Of a stretch of 64,000 bases of DNA, positions 10,996 through 19,593 are shown one piece after another. Both the position numbers and the translations under genes were made by a program. Under the pieces are notes generated by a model. It was given only the letters and a program-made list of their open reading frames with translations, did not search any database and had not been told where the DNA came from. Location of the stretch: contig NZ_CP138214.1 in the NCBI RefSeq assembly GCF_034043515.1, positions 4,836,001-4,900,000 of the forward strand, written 5' to 3'. Origin of the DNA: Pseudomonas sp. MUP55 (GTDB lineage Bacteria; Pseudomonadota; Gammaproteobacteria; Pseudomonadales; Pseudomonadaceae). How positions within the stretch are numbered: position 1 is the stretch's first letter; every line of letters starts with the position of its first letter.

Positions 10996-11072
10996 TGGCA
11001 GCTATGCGCGGGTTGAGAAACCGGGACAATAGGAACCCGGCAGGCCCGAAGGCCTCCCACGCATAGCCGCCA
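10996..11072 (+). ncRNA. Structured RNA resembling phage C4 antisense RNA
   Basis: An outer stem pairs 10996-10999 and 11002-11008 (TGGC, CTATGCG) with 11060-11066 and 11069-11072 (CGCATAG, GCCA), with a 2x2 internal loop. Inside are GGTT-GAGA-AACC (11011-11022), an alternative CCGGG/CCCGG hairpin (11021-11040) and AGGCC-CGAA-GGCCT (11042-11055). Three of its segments are exactly complementary to adjacent stretches about 70-120 bases downstream, the arrangement known for C4 antisense RNAs of phages P1 and P7. The C4 identification is by architecture; I could not run a covariance model. Confidence 0.6.
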
Positions 11073-11116
11073 TTACACAGACATGCGGGCACAAAAAAGC
11101 GCCAACAGTCTAATGG

Positions 11117-11389
11117 ATGGTGGCGCCTATGCGCCTATTGTTTCTCGGATTCTCAAGTCCGGTCGCTGGGTTGGAAGCGACGGAGGGGAAGGTAACGCAG
11201 GAGTGGCTCGGGATGAAAGTTAGCATCTGTGGCGAGAGATTTCCGGCGTACAGTCTGGAGGGTTACGAGCGGCAGGAGGGGGAATCGTGGTCTTATCTAG
11301 ATTGTCATGCGGCGGCGGTGAATAAAGGGTTCATGGAGCGGGTGCTAAAGGTCTCGACACCGCCACGGAGCAACATCGCCAGCAACTGA
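11117..11389 (+). CDS. Uncertain 90-residue reading frame behind the C4-like RNA
   Basis: An open frame starts within the C4-like target region; from about residue 33 it reads MKVSICGERFPAYSLEGYER and then GESWSYLDCHAAAVNKGFME. I do not recognise it. A competing ATG at 11113 opens a 36-codon frame that could be a leader peptide. The frame stops at 11389, while more coding-like sequence follows in another frame, so this may be a frameshifted gene. Base composition is intermediate. It could equally be non-coding. Confidence 0.25.
   Translation: MVAPMRLLFLGFSSPVAGLEATEGKVTQEWLGMKVSICGERFPAYSLEGYERQEGESWSYLDCHAAAVNKGFMERVLKVSTPPRSNIASN
11127..11146 (+). promoter_or_regulatory. Complementary target of the C4-like RNA
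   Basis: Within 20 bases this stretch holds CTATGCG (complement of 11060-11066), CCTATTGT (complement of 11026-11033) and GTTTCTC (complement of 11015-11021). It lies just inside or in front of the open frames beginning at 11113 and 11117, where pairing would control translation of the following reading frame. Its regulatory role is inferred from the complementarity and the C4 precedent. Confidence 0.5.
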
Positions 11390-11466
11390 TCATCAGAATG
11401 CTGGAGCAGGAACTAATCGACATCGCCCGACGCACTACCAAGGCCCCAGAGGAACACAAAAAATAG
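11347..11466 (+). pseudogene. Coding debris without a start
   Basis: In a frame different from the preceding one, 39 codons read KGLDTATEQHRQQLIIRML, then EQELIDIARRTTKAPEEHKK and a TAG stop. The amphipathic, charged composition looks like the C-terminal end of a real protein. Upstream it runs out of frame with the 11117 reading frame, so a frameshift may separate the two halves. A further coding-like stretch in 11523-11627 (ESAEKLLDVGETSIRIPADR) has no start. The family is unknown. Confidence 0.3.
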
Positions 11467-11859
11467 AGGAAAAGTTTACAACTCACACGCGATACTTTGG
11501 AATAAAATTGGAACGAATCCGCCGAAAAGCTGCTCGATGTAGGGGAAACCTCTATCCGCATCCCGGCTGATCGACCAAGCCCCATCGTCACTGTTCAAGC
11601 TCGGTATTACGGAGCAAGGTAAGAACTTACATAGCTGGAAGTGGGGTAACGTGGCGGACCGCGCACCCCAGTACCGAACACAGGATGCCCTTACAACGTA
11701 CAATCATTGACCTTTTACCACTAAAAACCCGACAACAGTAGGCTTTTTGTCTCATTCAGTCTTCTATTGTGTGGTTTATAAGACTGCTTAAAGCATCGCT
11801 CCAAGGTTTCCACTTCGACGCAACATCTCGCACATAAGAGCTTCAGAAACCATCAAAAA
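11467..11859. other. Intergenic stretch without a supportable gene
   Basis: Between the coding debris and the 3' end of the DUF2357 gene. A short open stretch at 11523-11627 looks coding-like but lacks a start codon. The rest is AT-rich, with no clear promoter, terminator or repeat that I can see. Confidence 0.5.
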
Positions 11860-13626
11860 TTAAGCAACTCTAATAATTTGTTTTACGAATGAATTAAACC
11901 CCCGCTCTTCATCAGATGAAAGTTTGACATACCCGAAAAATGGCGCACAGGCTAGTCGCTCCCCAAGATTAAAAGCCCCACCATACATACCATACTCATC
12001 ATTAAAAGACTTCGGAATGAATGCATATACTGCCTTTATCGCGCCTGGCCCCTCAACAACCCCGTGCTTAGACATCGACCTTGTTTTTAAATAATACTTA
12101 CTAATAATTTCAGGCAAGTGCTTATCTTTAGTATTTGAATGATCCGAATATTTCGCATCAAATATTAAGTAAGACTCAACACCTTCCTTTTCAGTTTTAA
12201 TTAGAAAATCTGGAGTCCAACAGGATCGATACCCAGCACCAGCATGAAACACATCTACCAGTTCATTTGGCTGAGAATATTTTGAATGAGACCATATCGT
12301 AGGCTCATAAAACAACTGTATTTTTTTATCCCCACCTGTGAAAGTATAATAATTCGAGAGTTCATCATCCGAAAATACTTCTAGACGTCCCGCTGTGCCT
12401 AATTCGCGAGCGGCACTCCGTGTTTGCGCGGCAGTCAACGTAAATCCAGCATCTCGAAGACAGTCTATTAATTTATACAGGCAGAAAAACTCATAAAGCT
12501 TATCGAGCGACTTCATTCCGAACAGATAGTTAGCACCACTCCACTTTGGCTGGCCCAGCTTGTACCACTCATCAATCAACCTAAAAGTCTTATCATAATG
12601 AGTATATCGCTTAGCAAGAGGCGTCAGGACAGGTCGAAGCACCCCTTTATTCTGGCAAGGCAAGTACTTTTCAAAAAAAGAAATCAGATCATTACATTGG
12701 CGCACCAGTTGAACTGCTTCACGATGGCGCCGCTGAAGCAATGGTGCCTCTATAGTTTGAAGTATACTATCAAATGTATAAAAACCGGCATGCTTAGAGT
12801 TCGGCTTATAAGACTTGAAATGGTCGGGAATATCGAGCAAAAACTTTTTCAAATTAATCAAAAACCCATAAATAACCTGATTTTCAAAAAGATTAGTATT
12901 CCTCTCAACTACCGCCCGCTGAATCTTGTCAATTGAATAATATCGATTTTGAATTGAAACTTTTGATGAATCAATTGGAACCGGATACAACTGATCCAAA
13001 TGCTTAAACAGCCAATCAATTTCTCTGTCAGTTATATGCGCACCATCATCATACGGAGTGATCCGGAGTTGCTCAGACGATCTCTTGCATGGTTGAGTCA
13101 TGAATCTAGTGCGACTTGAATTTATCGCTTCTAATATCTTCCTTGAAAAATTTAATTTGGTGAGCGTATCTACATTATCTCCAGGTTGAGAGTCCGAGCC
13201 AGCCTGAGTTTTTGAAAAGCATATTTTTGTTACATCCGCCATTTTCAAAGATAGGTAACCAAGAATCTTTTCAGCTTGTTCTTTGTTTATTTTCGTGGCA
13301 ACTACATTAATGGGCGTTACGCGAACGATCTGGGCAGTAACCTCAAAAAACAAAGCTACCGACGCCAGCCCAAAATGATTTAGTAAATGCCTCTTTAGTT
13401 CCGCCCTATACTCTACTGACTCATCACCTTTCTTATAACTAGTGAGAACAATGGGATGATCCTGCACAAACAGTGTTGGCTCACCCATAGAATGCCGGGA
13501 AACGATAGTAAAAGAAATCGTATCAGTTTCTCTTATCTCTGGTGGTTCTGATACACCCTCCGTCAATTCGTGAATTGCCTTTCCCGCAGGGCTGTCAACT
13601 AGTAGATACGCGGTAAACTCTTTCAT
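11860..13626 (-). CDS. McrC-like DUF2357 nuclease (PD-(D/E)XK)
   Basis: A 588-residue protein that I read as the nuclease subunit of a two-gene restriction-type defence system. The C-terminal half has the PD-(D/E)XK core: a TPDFLI segment near residue 474 and ESYLIFDAKYSDHS near residue 492, giving the D...DxK catalytic set. The preceding region (YLFGMKSLDKLYEFFCLYKL) matches the all-helical part of DUF2357/McrC-like proteins. It starts 9 bases after its partner ATPase ends. Composition is markedly AT-rich compared with flanking genes, a sign of transfer. No methyltransferase gene is nearby, so a type IV-like mode is more likely than a modification-dependent pair. Confidence 0.75.
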   Translation of the reverse strand: MKEFTAYLLVDSPAGKAIHELTEGVSEPPEIRETDTISFTIVSRHSMGEPTLFVQDHPIVLTSYKKGDESVEYRAELKRHLLNHFGLASVALFFEVTAQIVRVTPINVVATKINKEQAEKILGYLSLKMADVTKICFSKTQAGSDSQPGDNVDTLTKLNFSRKILEAINSSRTRFMTQPCKRSSEQLRITPYDDGAHITDREIDWLFKHLDQLYPVPIDSSKVSIQNRYYSIDKIQRAVVERNTNLFENQVIYGFLINLKKFLLDIPDHFKSYKPNSKHAGFYTFDSILQTIEAPLLQRRHREAVQLVRQCNDLISFFEKYLPCQNKGVLRPVLTPLAKRYTHYDKTFRLIDEWYKLGQPKWSGANYLFGMKSLDKLYEFFCLYKLIDCLRDAGFTLTAAQTRSAARELGTAGRLEVFSDDELSNYYTFTGGDKKIQLFYEPTIWSHSKYSQPNELVDVFHAGAGYRSCWTPDFLIKTEKEGVESYLIFDAKYSDHSNTKDKHLPEIISKYYLKTRSMSKHGVVEGPGAIKAVYAFIPKSFNDEYGMYGGAFNLGERLACAPFFGYVKLSSDEERGFNSFVKQIIRVA

Positions 13627-13635
13627 GCCAGTCCC

Positions 13636-16179
13636 TTAGGAAAAGTAGCTGAAGGAATGCATATCTAGCTTACCAGCCTCCACTATCCTATAAAGAATAC
13701 TGTGGCTAATTTTAAACTCACTAGGAGATAAGATTTGCAGCAACGCCTCCAATCGCTTGCAATAGCCCTCACCGCTGCCTTGAATTAAAGGTAGTACGTG
13801 TTGACTGAGAGCATAATCTAATGCTCGCATATTTGAAGCTGACCGCATCAAAGGGTGTGCAACCAAGCAATACCTTTCGATTGCTATTTCTTTACGCTTT
13901 GAAATTACGCATCTTTTTCCATAAGAGATATTACTATCCATCAATATGCTTCTAACATCTTGAAAAAAAGCCATTTGATCATTAACGGCAGCTCTTTCAA
14001 TCTCAAGATCCAAAGTCGGGTCCACATTAAACATTTGATCCAAAGAAGCGTGACTGTAGGGAATCTGTATTAGATCCTCATTGAACTCAAATTTACTATC
14101 ATACTCAAACTCCTCATAGCTCGGCTCAAGAGTTATAATAGGAGCACGATCGATAAGCCTCGGGCTTAGCGGTTCGGTGGTCATGTCATAGTTTATAGTG
14201 CCGATAAACCTCAACGACTCTGGTATCTGAATAGGAGATTCATTTTCGTTAACGCGCAAAGTTCGATCTGACTCAGCGTCAGCCATTCCCATAAAAGGAG
14301 CCCAATAGTGTTCAATAGCCGATAAATTCGCCTCATCAAGAACCACCCAAAGTGGTGGAGCACTATGGCAAACTTCAGCCTGACATGACTTTATATAATT
14401 ATAGAATCCTGTTGGCGCCGGAACCATGCGATTGGAAAGAGGATTAAAGTACCCTATAAGATCACGCTGACTAGTCCAACCACGCCCAACCGATATATTA
14501 AGAAGCCGGCTATCTAGAAGTTTAGATTTACCTAACAACTTAATCAGAGAAGTCTTACCTACACCTGGGAGCCCGGACAAAATCACGATAAAGCTTTGCT
14601 GAACAGAAACGAGCAAATTTGCTATAAAATCGCGCTCATAAATACGTCCTTGCCTTGCGAGAGACTCCCGAATTTGATCTATATAAAGATTTCTTTCAGC
14701 TATAAGATCTTTGGGAGCAAATTGTCGCCCATTACCATGAGGAAGTTTGGTAACTTCTTCCTCTACGGGCGATACCATTCCAGAAATGGTTTCAACGTAA
14801 GGTCTCAACGCAATTAATTTTTTCCTTAAATCTTCAGTTCTTTTATTAAGCTCATCATCTAAAGATATTTTTTCTTGTTTAGCCGTTGTTATTTCATCCG
14901 TTAGAAAACTACGGCGACCTTCTTCTCGGGCAACTGCTGCCTTTATATCGGATAGTGACTTGTAAGGCCCGAGCTCCTCTTTCAGCAGAGCTAATTGCTC
15001 TTTAGTCTTTTGGAGCTCGGAGTCCAATTCGTTTCGCTCTTTATTTCTCGCCTCATCAAATAGCGTTTTCTGTTGATCTTTCAACAGGAAATTTCTTTCT
15101 TGCAGTTTTTCCGCTGCAACTTGATTTTCGTTCTCAAGATTTTTTTGTATTTTCGAAAGACTATCTACTTCTGTTTCAAGAATAGCCAAGTCGGCTCGAA
15201 GCTGTTGCTCCCTATCTTGTCTAAACTGTTTTAAGTACTGCTCTTTACGCTCTTCAATATGCTTATTGAGTAAGCCCGTGCCTTTCGAGGAATTTAAATA
15301 ATCATGAAGCGCCTGATCTAGACTTTCAAATTTCTCGTCAGCCTCACTGGCAATTGAAAAAAACCGATTTAGTTGTTCCGACGCATTGGATGGAATTCCT
15401 TTAGCTTTAGAAACCGCCATCCTAAACATCATTTGCTCATGCTTTGAAAAGCTTTTAACATTTGCTTTTTTTAGCAAATCACTACAGATCTTTATAATCT
15501 CTTCATCGGATGCATAATCTGTATATTCGCAATCTATTTGATTGAATATATCGGCCTTCGTGAAAAACGAATATCTATCACCATTAGTATCGTAATGGAC
15601 AACACCATTTTCAATATCTGCATATTTATAAGTTCTTAGACCGCCGACAGGACCGCCTGGCTTCCCTGGAAACGCACCATCTAGGTTTAGAAGTTTTACA
15701 CTAGAGCTTCCGTCGGTATCTATCTCGACCTCAGTCTGAAAGGGTCCGTAGATCTTTTCTCCGTGCTTTACCAGAATCAAAGGAGTGAGAGGTGGGGTTT
15801 CCGTAAATAGTAACCTCTCATTAGCCGAAGGCAACGGAGAACTCATAATTTGAACTGCAGCTTTTCTGGATGTATTCAGACTCGTTTTCTGTGCAGTTGT
15901 AACATAGCGGCAGTCTCCTTCTTTCCACTCTTGGGTGGTAGGAACAGCCTCAATTATCAATAAGTCGTGCTCAGTAAAGCTTAAATCGATTTCGCTATAG
16001 TTATGGGTTACAAAAACCTGCTTAGTCTCACAGAAAAATTCTTTATCGTTAATTAAGTAAAGCTCACCGTTAATCTGCTCAAATATTATATCCAGCTTCC
16101 CTAAATTAGCTGGGCCATCCGCATTCGAAATACCTTTACTTTTTTTTCCGTAAACTATTCGCTTTTTTGACGTATCCAT
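13636..16179 (-). CDS. McrB-like AAA+ NTPase with coiled coil
   Basis: An 847-residue motor subunit of the pair. The N-terminal ~300 residues are unrecognised and rich in beta-strand-like segments, possibly for target recognition. Residues ~310-475 form a long charged coiled coil (QREQQLRADLAILETEVDSL type sequence). The AAA+ core has Walker A GLPGVGKTS (~535), Walker B VVLDEANLS (~615) and a sensor region GTINYDMTTEPLSPRLIDRA (~663), where McrB has its MNxxDR signature. GTP or ATP use cannot be told from sequence alone. The coiled-coil insertion recalls the CoCoNuT branch of McrBC relatives. AT-rich throughout. Confidence 0.75.
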   Translation of the reverse strand: MDTSKKRIVYGKKSKGISNADGPANLGKLDIIFEQINGELYLINDKEFFCETKQVFVTHNYSEIDLSFTEHDLLIIEAVPTTQEWKEGDCRYVTTAQKTSLNTSRKAAVQIMSSPLPSANERLLFTETPPLTPLILVKHGEKIYGPFQTEVEIDTDGSSSVKLLNLDGAFPGKPGGPVGGLRTYKYADIENGVVHYDTNGDRYSFFTKADIFNQIDCEYTDYASDEEIIKICSDLLKKANVKSFSKHEQMMFRMAVSKAKGIPSNASEQLNRFFSIASEADEKFESLDQALHDYLNSSKGTGLLNKHIEERKEQYLKQFRQDREQQLRADLAILETEVDSLSKIQKNLENENQVAAEKLQERNFLLKDQQKTLFDEARNKERNELDSELQKTKEQLALLKEELGPYKSLSDIKAAVAREEGRRSFLTDEITTAKQEKISLDDELNKRTEDLRKKLIALRPYVETISGMVSPVEEEVTKLPHGNGRQFAPKDLIAERNLYIDQIRESLARQGRIYERDFIANLLVSVQQSFIVILSGLPGVGKTSLIKLLGKSKLLDSRLLNISVGRGWTSQRDLIGYFNPLSNRMVPAPTGFYNYIKSCQAEVCHSAPPLWVVLDEANLSAIEHYWAPFMGMADAESDRTLRVNENESPIQIPESLRFIGTINYDMTTEPLSPRLIDRAPIITLEPSYEEFEYDSKFEFNEDLIQIPYSHASLDQMFNVDPTLDLEIERAAVNDQMAFFQDVRSILMDSNISYGKRCVISKRKEIAIERYCLVAHPLMRSASNMRALDYALSQHVLPLIQGSGEGYCKRLEALLQILSPSEFKISHSILYRIVEAGKLDMHSFSYFS

Positions 16180-16730
16180 TTAATTCTCTACCATTTTTTA
16201 ATCGATAAGGTACGCTTATATCTTTTATGAGAATACGTCAGGGTGGAGCATTAATATGAAGTTCTAGGGATGAAAACCAAGTTGAGATGGAAGGCAACGA
16301 TCGAATTGAGCAAGGATTGGTCACAGCGTCATCCTGAGCATGTGGCCCGACGGGCGATTTGCTACTATACAATCGTATGCGGGGCAATTGGCCATATTTT
16401 TTGGAGCTTTGGAAATTTTCGCACTGATTTTAATTGAGGGCCTAAATCCCATTCCGCAGCTCCTCATCAGCATCGGACAGAAAAAACGCCCCCTTCAGCA
16501 ATGGAAGCAAGCCGTTTTCAAACCTCGTCACCCATTAGCCTTGTCACGAGCTCCAACGCACCCTTTTGTGTCTCGTAGAGCCCGATCACACCACAGATGT
16601 AGTGGCCTTATAGGCTGGACACCCATTTAGGCGTGACTGCAACGACGGGAAAAGAGGGGGACGAAAAAAGGAAGAATAGAGTTTATTTCTTGAAAAAATA
16701 GATCCGCCCCTCCGTTCCAAAGCTAGGAAT
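16180..16730. other. AT-rich intergenic stretch upstream of the AAA+ gene
   Basis: It contains the promoter region of the minus-strand defence pair (an AT-rich block at 16185-16235, TATAAG on the minus strand as a possible -10) and a plus-strand open frame (16340-16630) without a ribosome-binding site or recognisable motif. At 16649-16720 there is a degenerate copy of the AGGGGGAC...TTTATTTC inverted-repeat element also found at 19431. Confidence 0.5.
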
Positions 16731-16889
16731 ATCAACCTGCCGGCCGGTACGACAATCGGTACGGTCATCCGCAATGATCAGGTGCGGATTGTCCAACGTG
16801 GTCGATTCAGTCGATCACGTCATGATGTTCCAGAAAGACGCACTTATGATGCGGCGCAACTGTTTCAGATAGCCTTGAGCTTCGTCTGA
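16731..16889 (+). pseudogene. trkA: Remnant of the TrkA C-terminal domain
   Basis: The plus strand begins INLPAGTTIGTVIRNDQV, the potassium-uptake regulator TrkA RCK-C pattern, then drops out of frame: the middle (VVDSVDHVMMFQKDALMM, matching the VIEADDHVIMF part of TrkA) is in a shifted frame, and the end (YDAAQLFQIALSF then TGA) returns to the first frame, matching the TrkA C-terminal VERLFQ segment. Two compensating frameshifts and the loss of the N-terminal three quarters mark it as a dead fragment. Identification rests on pattern recall of TrkA. Confidence 0.6.
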
Positions 16890-17029
16890 ACAGCTCCCAC
16901 CCAGACTGAACCTCCCCCCGATCTCCTAGGTCGCTAACGCTCGTCGCCCAACCCGAATTCTCCCTACCCGTGCGCATCACAACCCTACGCACCACGCCTC
17001 CACGGCCGTCAACAGGGAGAACCCACCCA

Positions 17030-19393
17030 ATGTCTGAACCCAAAAACCCCCAGCCCCCACTCCAAGGCTCCCAGTCCGACGGCTCTGCCGCCGGCGGCTG
17101 GCCCGCACTAAACGCGGTCAACAAGCACCTGCTCCACCAGCACATCCTGCTCAAGGGCAACCGTACGCTGCTGTCCATGAACAAGCCGGACGGTTTCGAC
17201 TGCCCCAGTTGTGCCTGGCCAGACCCAAAGAAGCCGCACACCTTTGAATACTGTGAGAACGGGGCCAAGGCACTGGCGTGGGAGTCGACCAAAAAGCGGG
17301 TCACGCCCCAGTTTTTCGCTCAGCATACGGTGAGTGAGCTGGCCACCTGGAGCGATCACGACCTGGAAGATCAGGGCCGTATCACCGAGCCGATGCGCTA
17401 TGACGCGGGCAGCGACAAATACTTGCCGGTCAGTTGGGATGAGGCTTTCGCCGAGATCGGGCGGGAGCTGCGCCAGTTGAGCGACCCGTGGAAGCTGGAG
17501 TTGTACACCTCGGGGCGTACGTCAAACGAAGCGGCGTTTTTGTATCAGTTGTTTGGCCGCTTGTATGGCATGGCTAACTTTCCTGACTGCTCGAACATGT
17601 GTCACGAGACCACCAGCGTGGCGCTTCCCGAGTCGATTGGCGTCGGCAAAGGCACCACCACGCTGGAAGACTTCGAGAATGCCGATGCGATTTTTATCTT
17701 CGGTCAGAACCCCGGTACCAACAGCCCGCGCATGATGTCGGAGCTGCACGCCGCCGCGCGCCGGGGTGCGAGCATCATCTCGTTCAACCCGCTGCGCGAG
17801 AAGGCGCTGGTGCGGTTTGCGTCACCCCAGGACCCGCGCGATATGCTCAGTCGCAGCGGCGTGAAGATCAGCTCGCAGTACCATCAGGTCAGAATCGGCG
17901 GCGACATGATTGCCGTGCAGGGCATCTGCAAAGCGGTGATCGAGGCGGACGATGCGGCGCAGCGTGAAGGGCTGCCGCGTGTGCTGGATGTCGCCTTCAT
18001 CGAGGAGCACACCCACGGCCTTGAGCGGTTCGCCGATTACTGCCGACAGTTGCCATGGGAGATCATCGAGCGTCATTCGGGCCTGACGCGTCAGGCGCTG
18101 GAAGAGGTGGCGGCGGTGTATATGCATTCGCAGCGGGTGATCTGTTGCTGGGGCATGGGCATTACGCAACACAAGCGCGGTGGCGACGCGATGCAGCAGA
18201 TCATTAACCTGCTGCTGTTGCGCGGCAACATCGGCAAGCTGGGCGCGGGGGCTTGCCCTATTCGCGGCCACTCCAATGTGCAGGGTGACCGCACCATGGG
18301 CATCTACGAAAAAGCCGGCGAGCCGTTCCTGACCAGCATGAGCAAGGTGTTCGGTTTCGAGGCGTCCCGCAAAGGTGGGCATGATGTGGCCGAGGCCTGT
18401 GAAGCGCTGCTGCGTGGCGAGGTGGAAGCGTTTATTTCGATGGGCGGCAATTTCTTCCGGGCCATCCCGGATATCGACGTGGTGTGCCCGACCGTCAAGC
18501 GCCTGAAAATGACGGTGCTGGTCAATACCAAGCTCAACCGCAGTGCAACGGTCCATGGCCAGAAAGCATTTTTGCTGCCGTGCATCGCCCGCTCGGAGCT
18601 GGACATGCAGAACGGTGTGGCGCAAACCGTTACGGTGGAAGACTCGATGTCGATGGTGCACGGCTCCACCGGCATGCTGGAGCCTGCGTCGAAACACCTG
18701 ATTTCCGAAGTGGCGATCATCGCCGGTATGGCCAAGGCGACGCTTGAACCCAACCCCAACGTGGATTGGGACAGCTACGTGAGCGATTACGCGCGCATTC
18801 GCGACAAGATCGAAGCCGTGCTGCCCGAGCAGTTTTACGACTTCAATCAGCGCATCAAAGAGCCCGGTGGTTTCCGCCTGCCCAATGGCGCCAGCGAGCG
18901 CCAGTGGAACACCGAGTCGGGCAAGGCCAACTTTCTCTTTCCCGAGGGGGTTTTTGACGAAGACGACACGCCACCGGGCGCTGACCATCTGCAGTTGATG
19001 ACGATCCGCAGCCATGACCAGTTCAACACCACGGTGTATTCCAACGATGACCGTTACCGGGGTATCTACGGCGACCGCATGGTGGTGATGCTCAACCCGC
19101 AGGACATCGAGCGCCTGGGGCTCAAGGCTGGGGACTACGTCGAATTCCAGACGGCCCTCGACGAGACAACGCCGCGTCGTGCGCCCGGCTTCAAAGTCAT
19201 CCCCTTCGACGTACCGCAAGGCTGTTGCGCCGCCTACTACCCGGAAACCAATGGCTTGCTGCCATTGGCGAACCGGGACAGCCGCAGTAACACACCGGCG
19301 GCGAAATCCATCCCGGTGAACCTGGTGCGGATGAATCCAGAGCAGACGCAAGTGGCGTTGGAACGGCGCGGATTGATTGCGGCGGCCATTTAA
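17030..19393 (+). CDS. YdeP/FdhF-like molybdopterin oxidoreductase alpha subunit
   Basis: A 787-residue protein of the molybdopterin-guanine-dinucleotide oxidoreductase superfamily, in the subfamily that includes E. coli YdeP (acid resistance). Visible are a cysteine-containing N-terminal stretch (GFDCPSCAWPD), the MGD-binding segments FIFGQNPGTNSPRMMSEL and WGMGITQHKRGG, and a C-terminal dinucleotide-binding domain (LMTIRSHDQFNTTVYSND). The substrate is unknown; formate is possible but unproven. I chose the ATG at 17030 after AGGGAG; an in-frame ATG at 16970 would add 20 unlike residues. No fdhD or other subunit genes are adjacent. Confidence 0.88.
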   Translation: MSEPKNPQPPLQGSQSDGSAAGGWPALNAVNKHLLHQHILLKGNRTLLSMNKPDGFDCPSCAWPDPKKPHTFEYCENGAKALAWESTKKRVTPQFFAQHTVSELATWSDHDLEDQGRITEPMRYDAGSDKYLPVSWDEAFAEIGRELRQLSDPWKLELYTSGRTSNEAAFLYQLFGRLYGMANFPDCSNMCHETTSVALPESIGVGKGTTTLEDFENADAIFIFGQNPGTNSPRMMSELHAAARRGASIISFNPLREKALVRFASPQDPRDMLSRSGVKISSQYHQVRIGGDMIAVQGICKAVIEADDAAQREGLPRVLDVAFIEEHTHGLERFADYCRQLPWEIIERHSGLTRQALEEVAAVYMHSQRVICCWGMGITQHKRGGDAMQQIINLLLLRGNIGKLGAGACPIRGHSNVQGDRTMGIYEKAGEPFLTSMSKVFGFEASRKGGHDVAEACEALLRGEVEAFISMGGNFFRAIPDIDVVCPTVKRLKMTVLVNTKLNRSATVHGQKAFLLPCIARSELDMQNGVAQTVTVEDSMSMVHGSTGMLEPASKHLISEVAIIAGMAKATLEPNPNVDWDSYVSDYARIRDKIEAVLPEQFYDFNQRIKEPGGFRLPNGASERQWNTESGKANFLFPEGVFDEDDTPPGADHLQLMTIRSHDQFNTTVYSNDDRYRGIYGDRMVVMLNPQDIERLGLKAGDYVEFQTALDETTPRRAPGFKVIPFDVPQGCCAAYYPETNGLLPLANRDSRSNTPAAKSIPVNLVRMNPEQTQVALERRGLIAAAI

Positions 19394-19430
19394 GCCTGGT
19401 GTTACAGCTCGCTACCCCCAGAAGCGAAAA

Positions 19431-19472
19431 GAGGGGACAGATTTATTTCCGGGAAGAATAAATCTGCCCTCC
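19431..19472 (+). repeat. Inverted repeat GAGGGGACAGATTTATT...AATAAATCTGCCCTC
   Basis: Arms of about 15 bases around a 7-9 base loop. It lies 37 bases after the oxidoreductase stop and could act as a transcription stop, though no T-run follows. A degraded relative is at 16649-16720, upstream of the same gene. The AGATTTATT core is a recurrent intergenic motif in pseudomonads. Confidence 0.6.
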
Positions 19473-19593
19473 TCCGCTCTCCCCTGTTGACCGACATGAG
19501 GTTCAAGCCAAACGATTCGCAGCATTCGGTTCTTTTTTTTCGTGCCTGGAACAGTGATCATCGCCCTCCCCTAAAGTCCCAGGAACATAGACC

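Noticed and set aside
16340..16630. A 96-codon plus-strand frame upstream of the trkA remnant
   Set aside because: No ribosome-binding site, an Arg/Ser/Pro-rich tail and no recognisable family.
16180..17029. A second copy of the tRNA-Leu 3' end as an attachment site
   Set aside because: I looked for the GAGTCTCCCTCGGGGCACCA end and saw no match; only short chance similarities.
17822..19351. A 509-codon minus-strand open frame opposite the molybdopterin oxidoreductase
   Set aside because: The plus-strand protein is clearly the real one; the antisense frame has no family motif and the shadow-type composition rich in His, Arg and Val.
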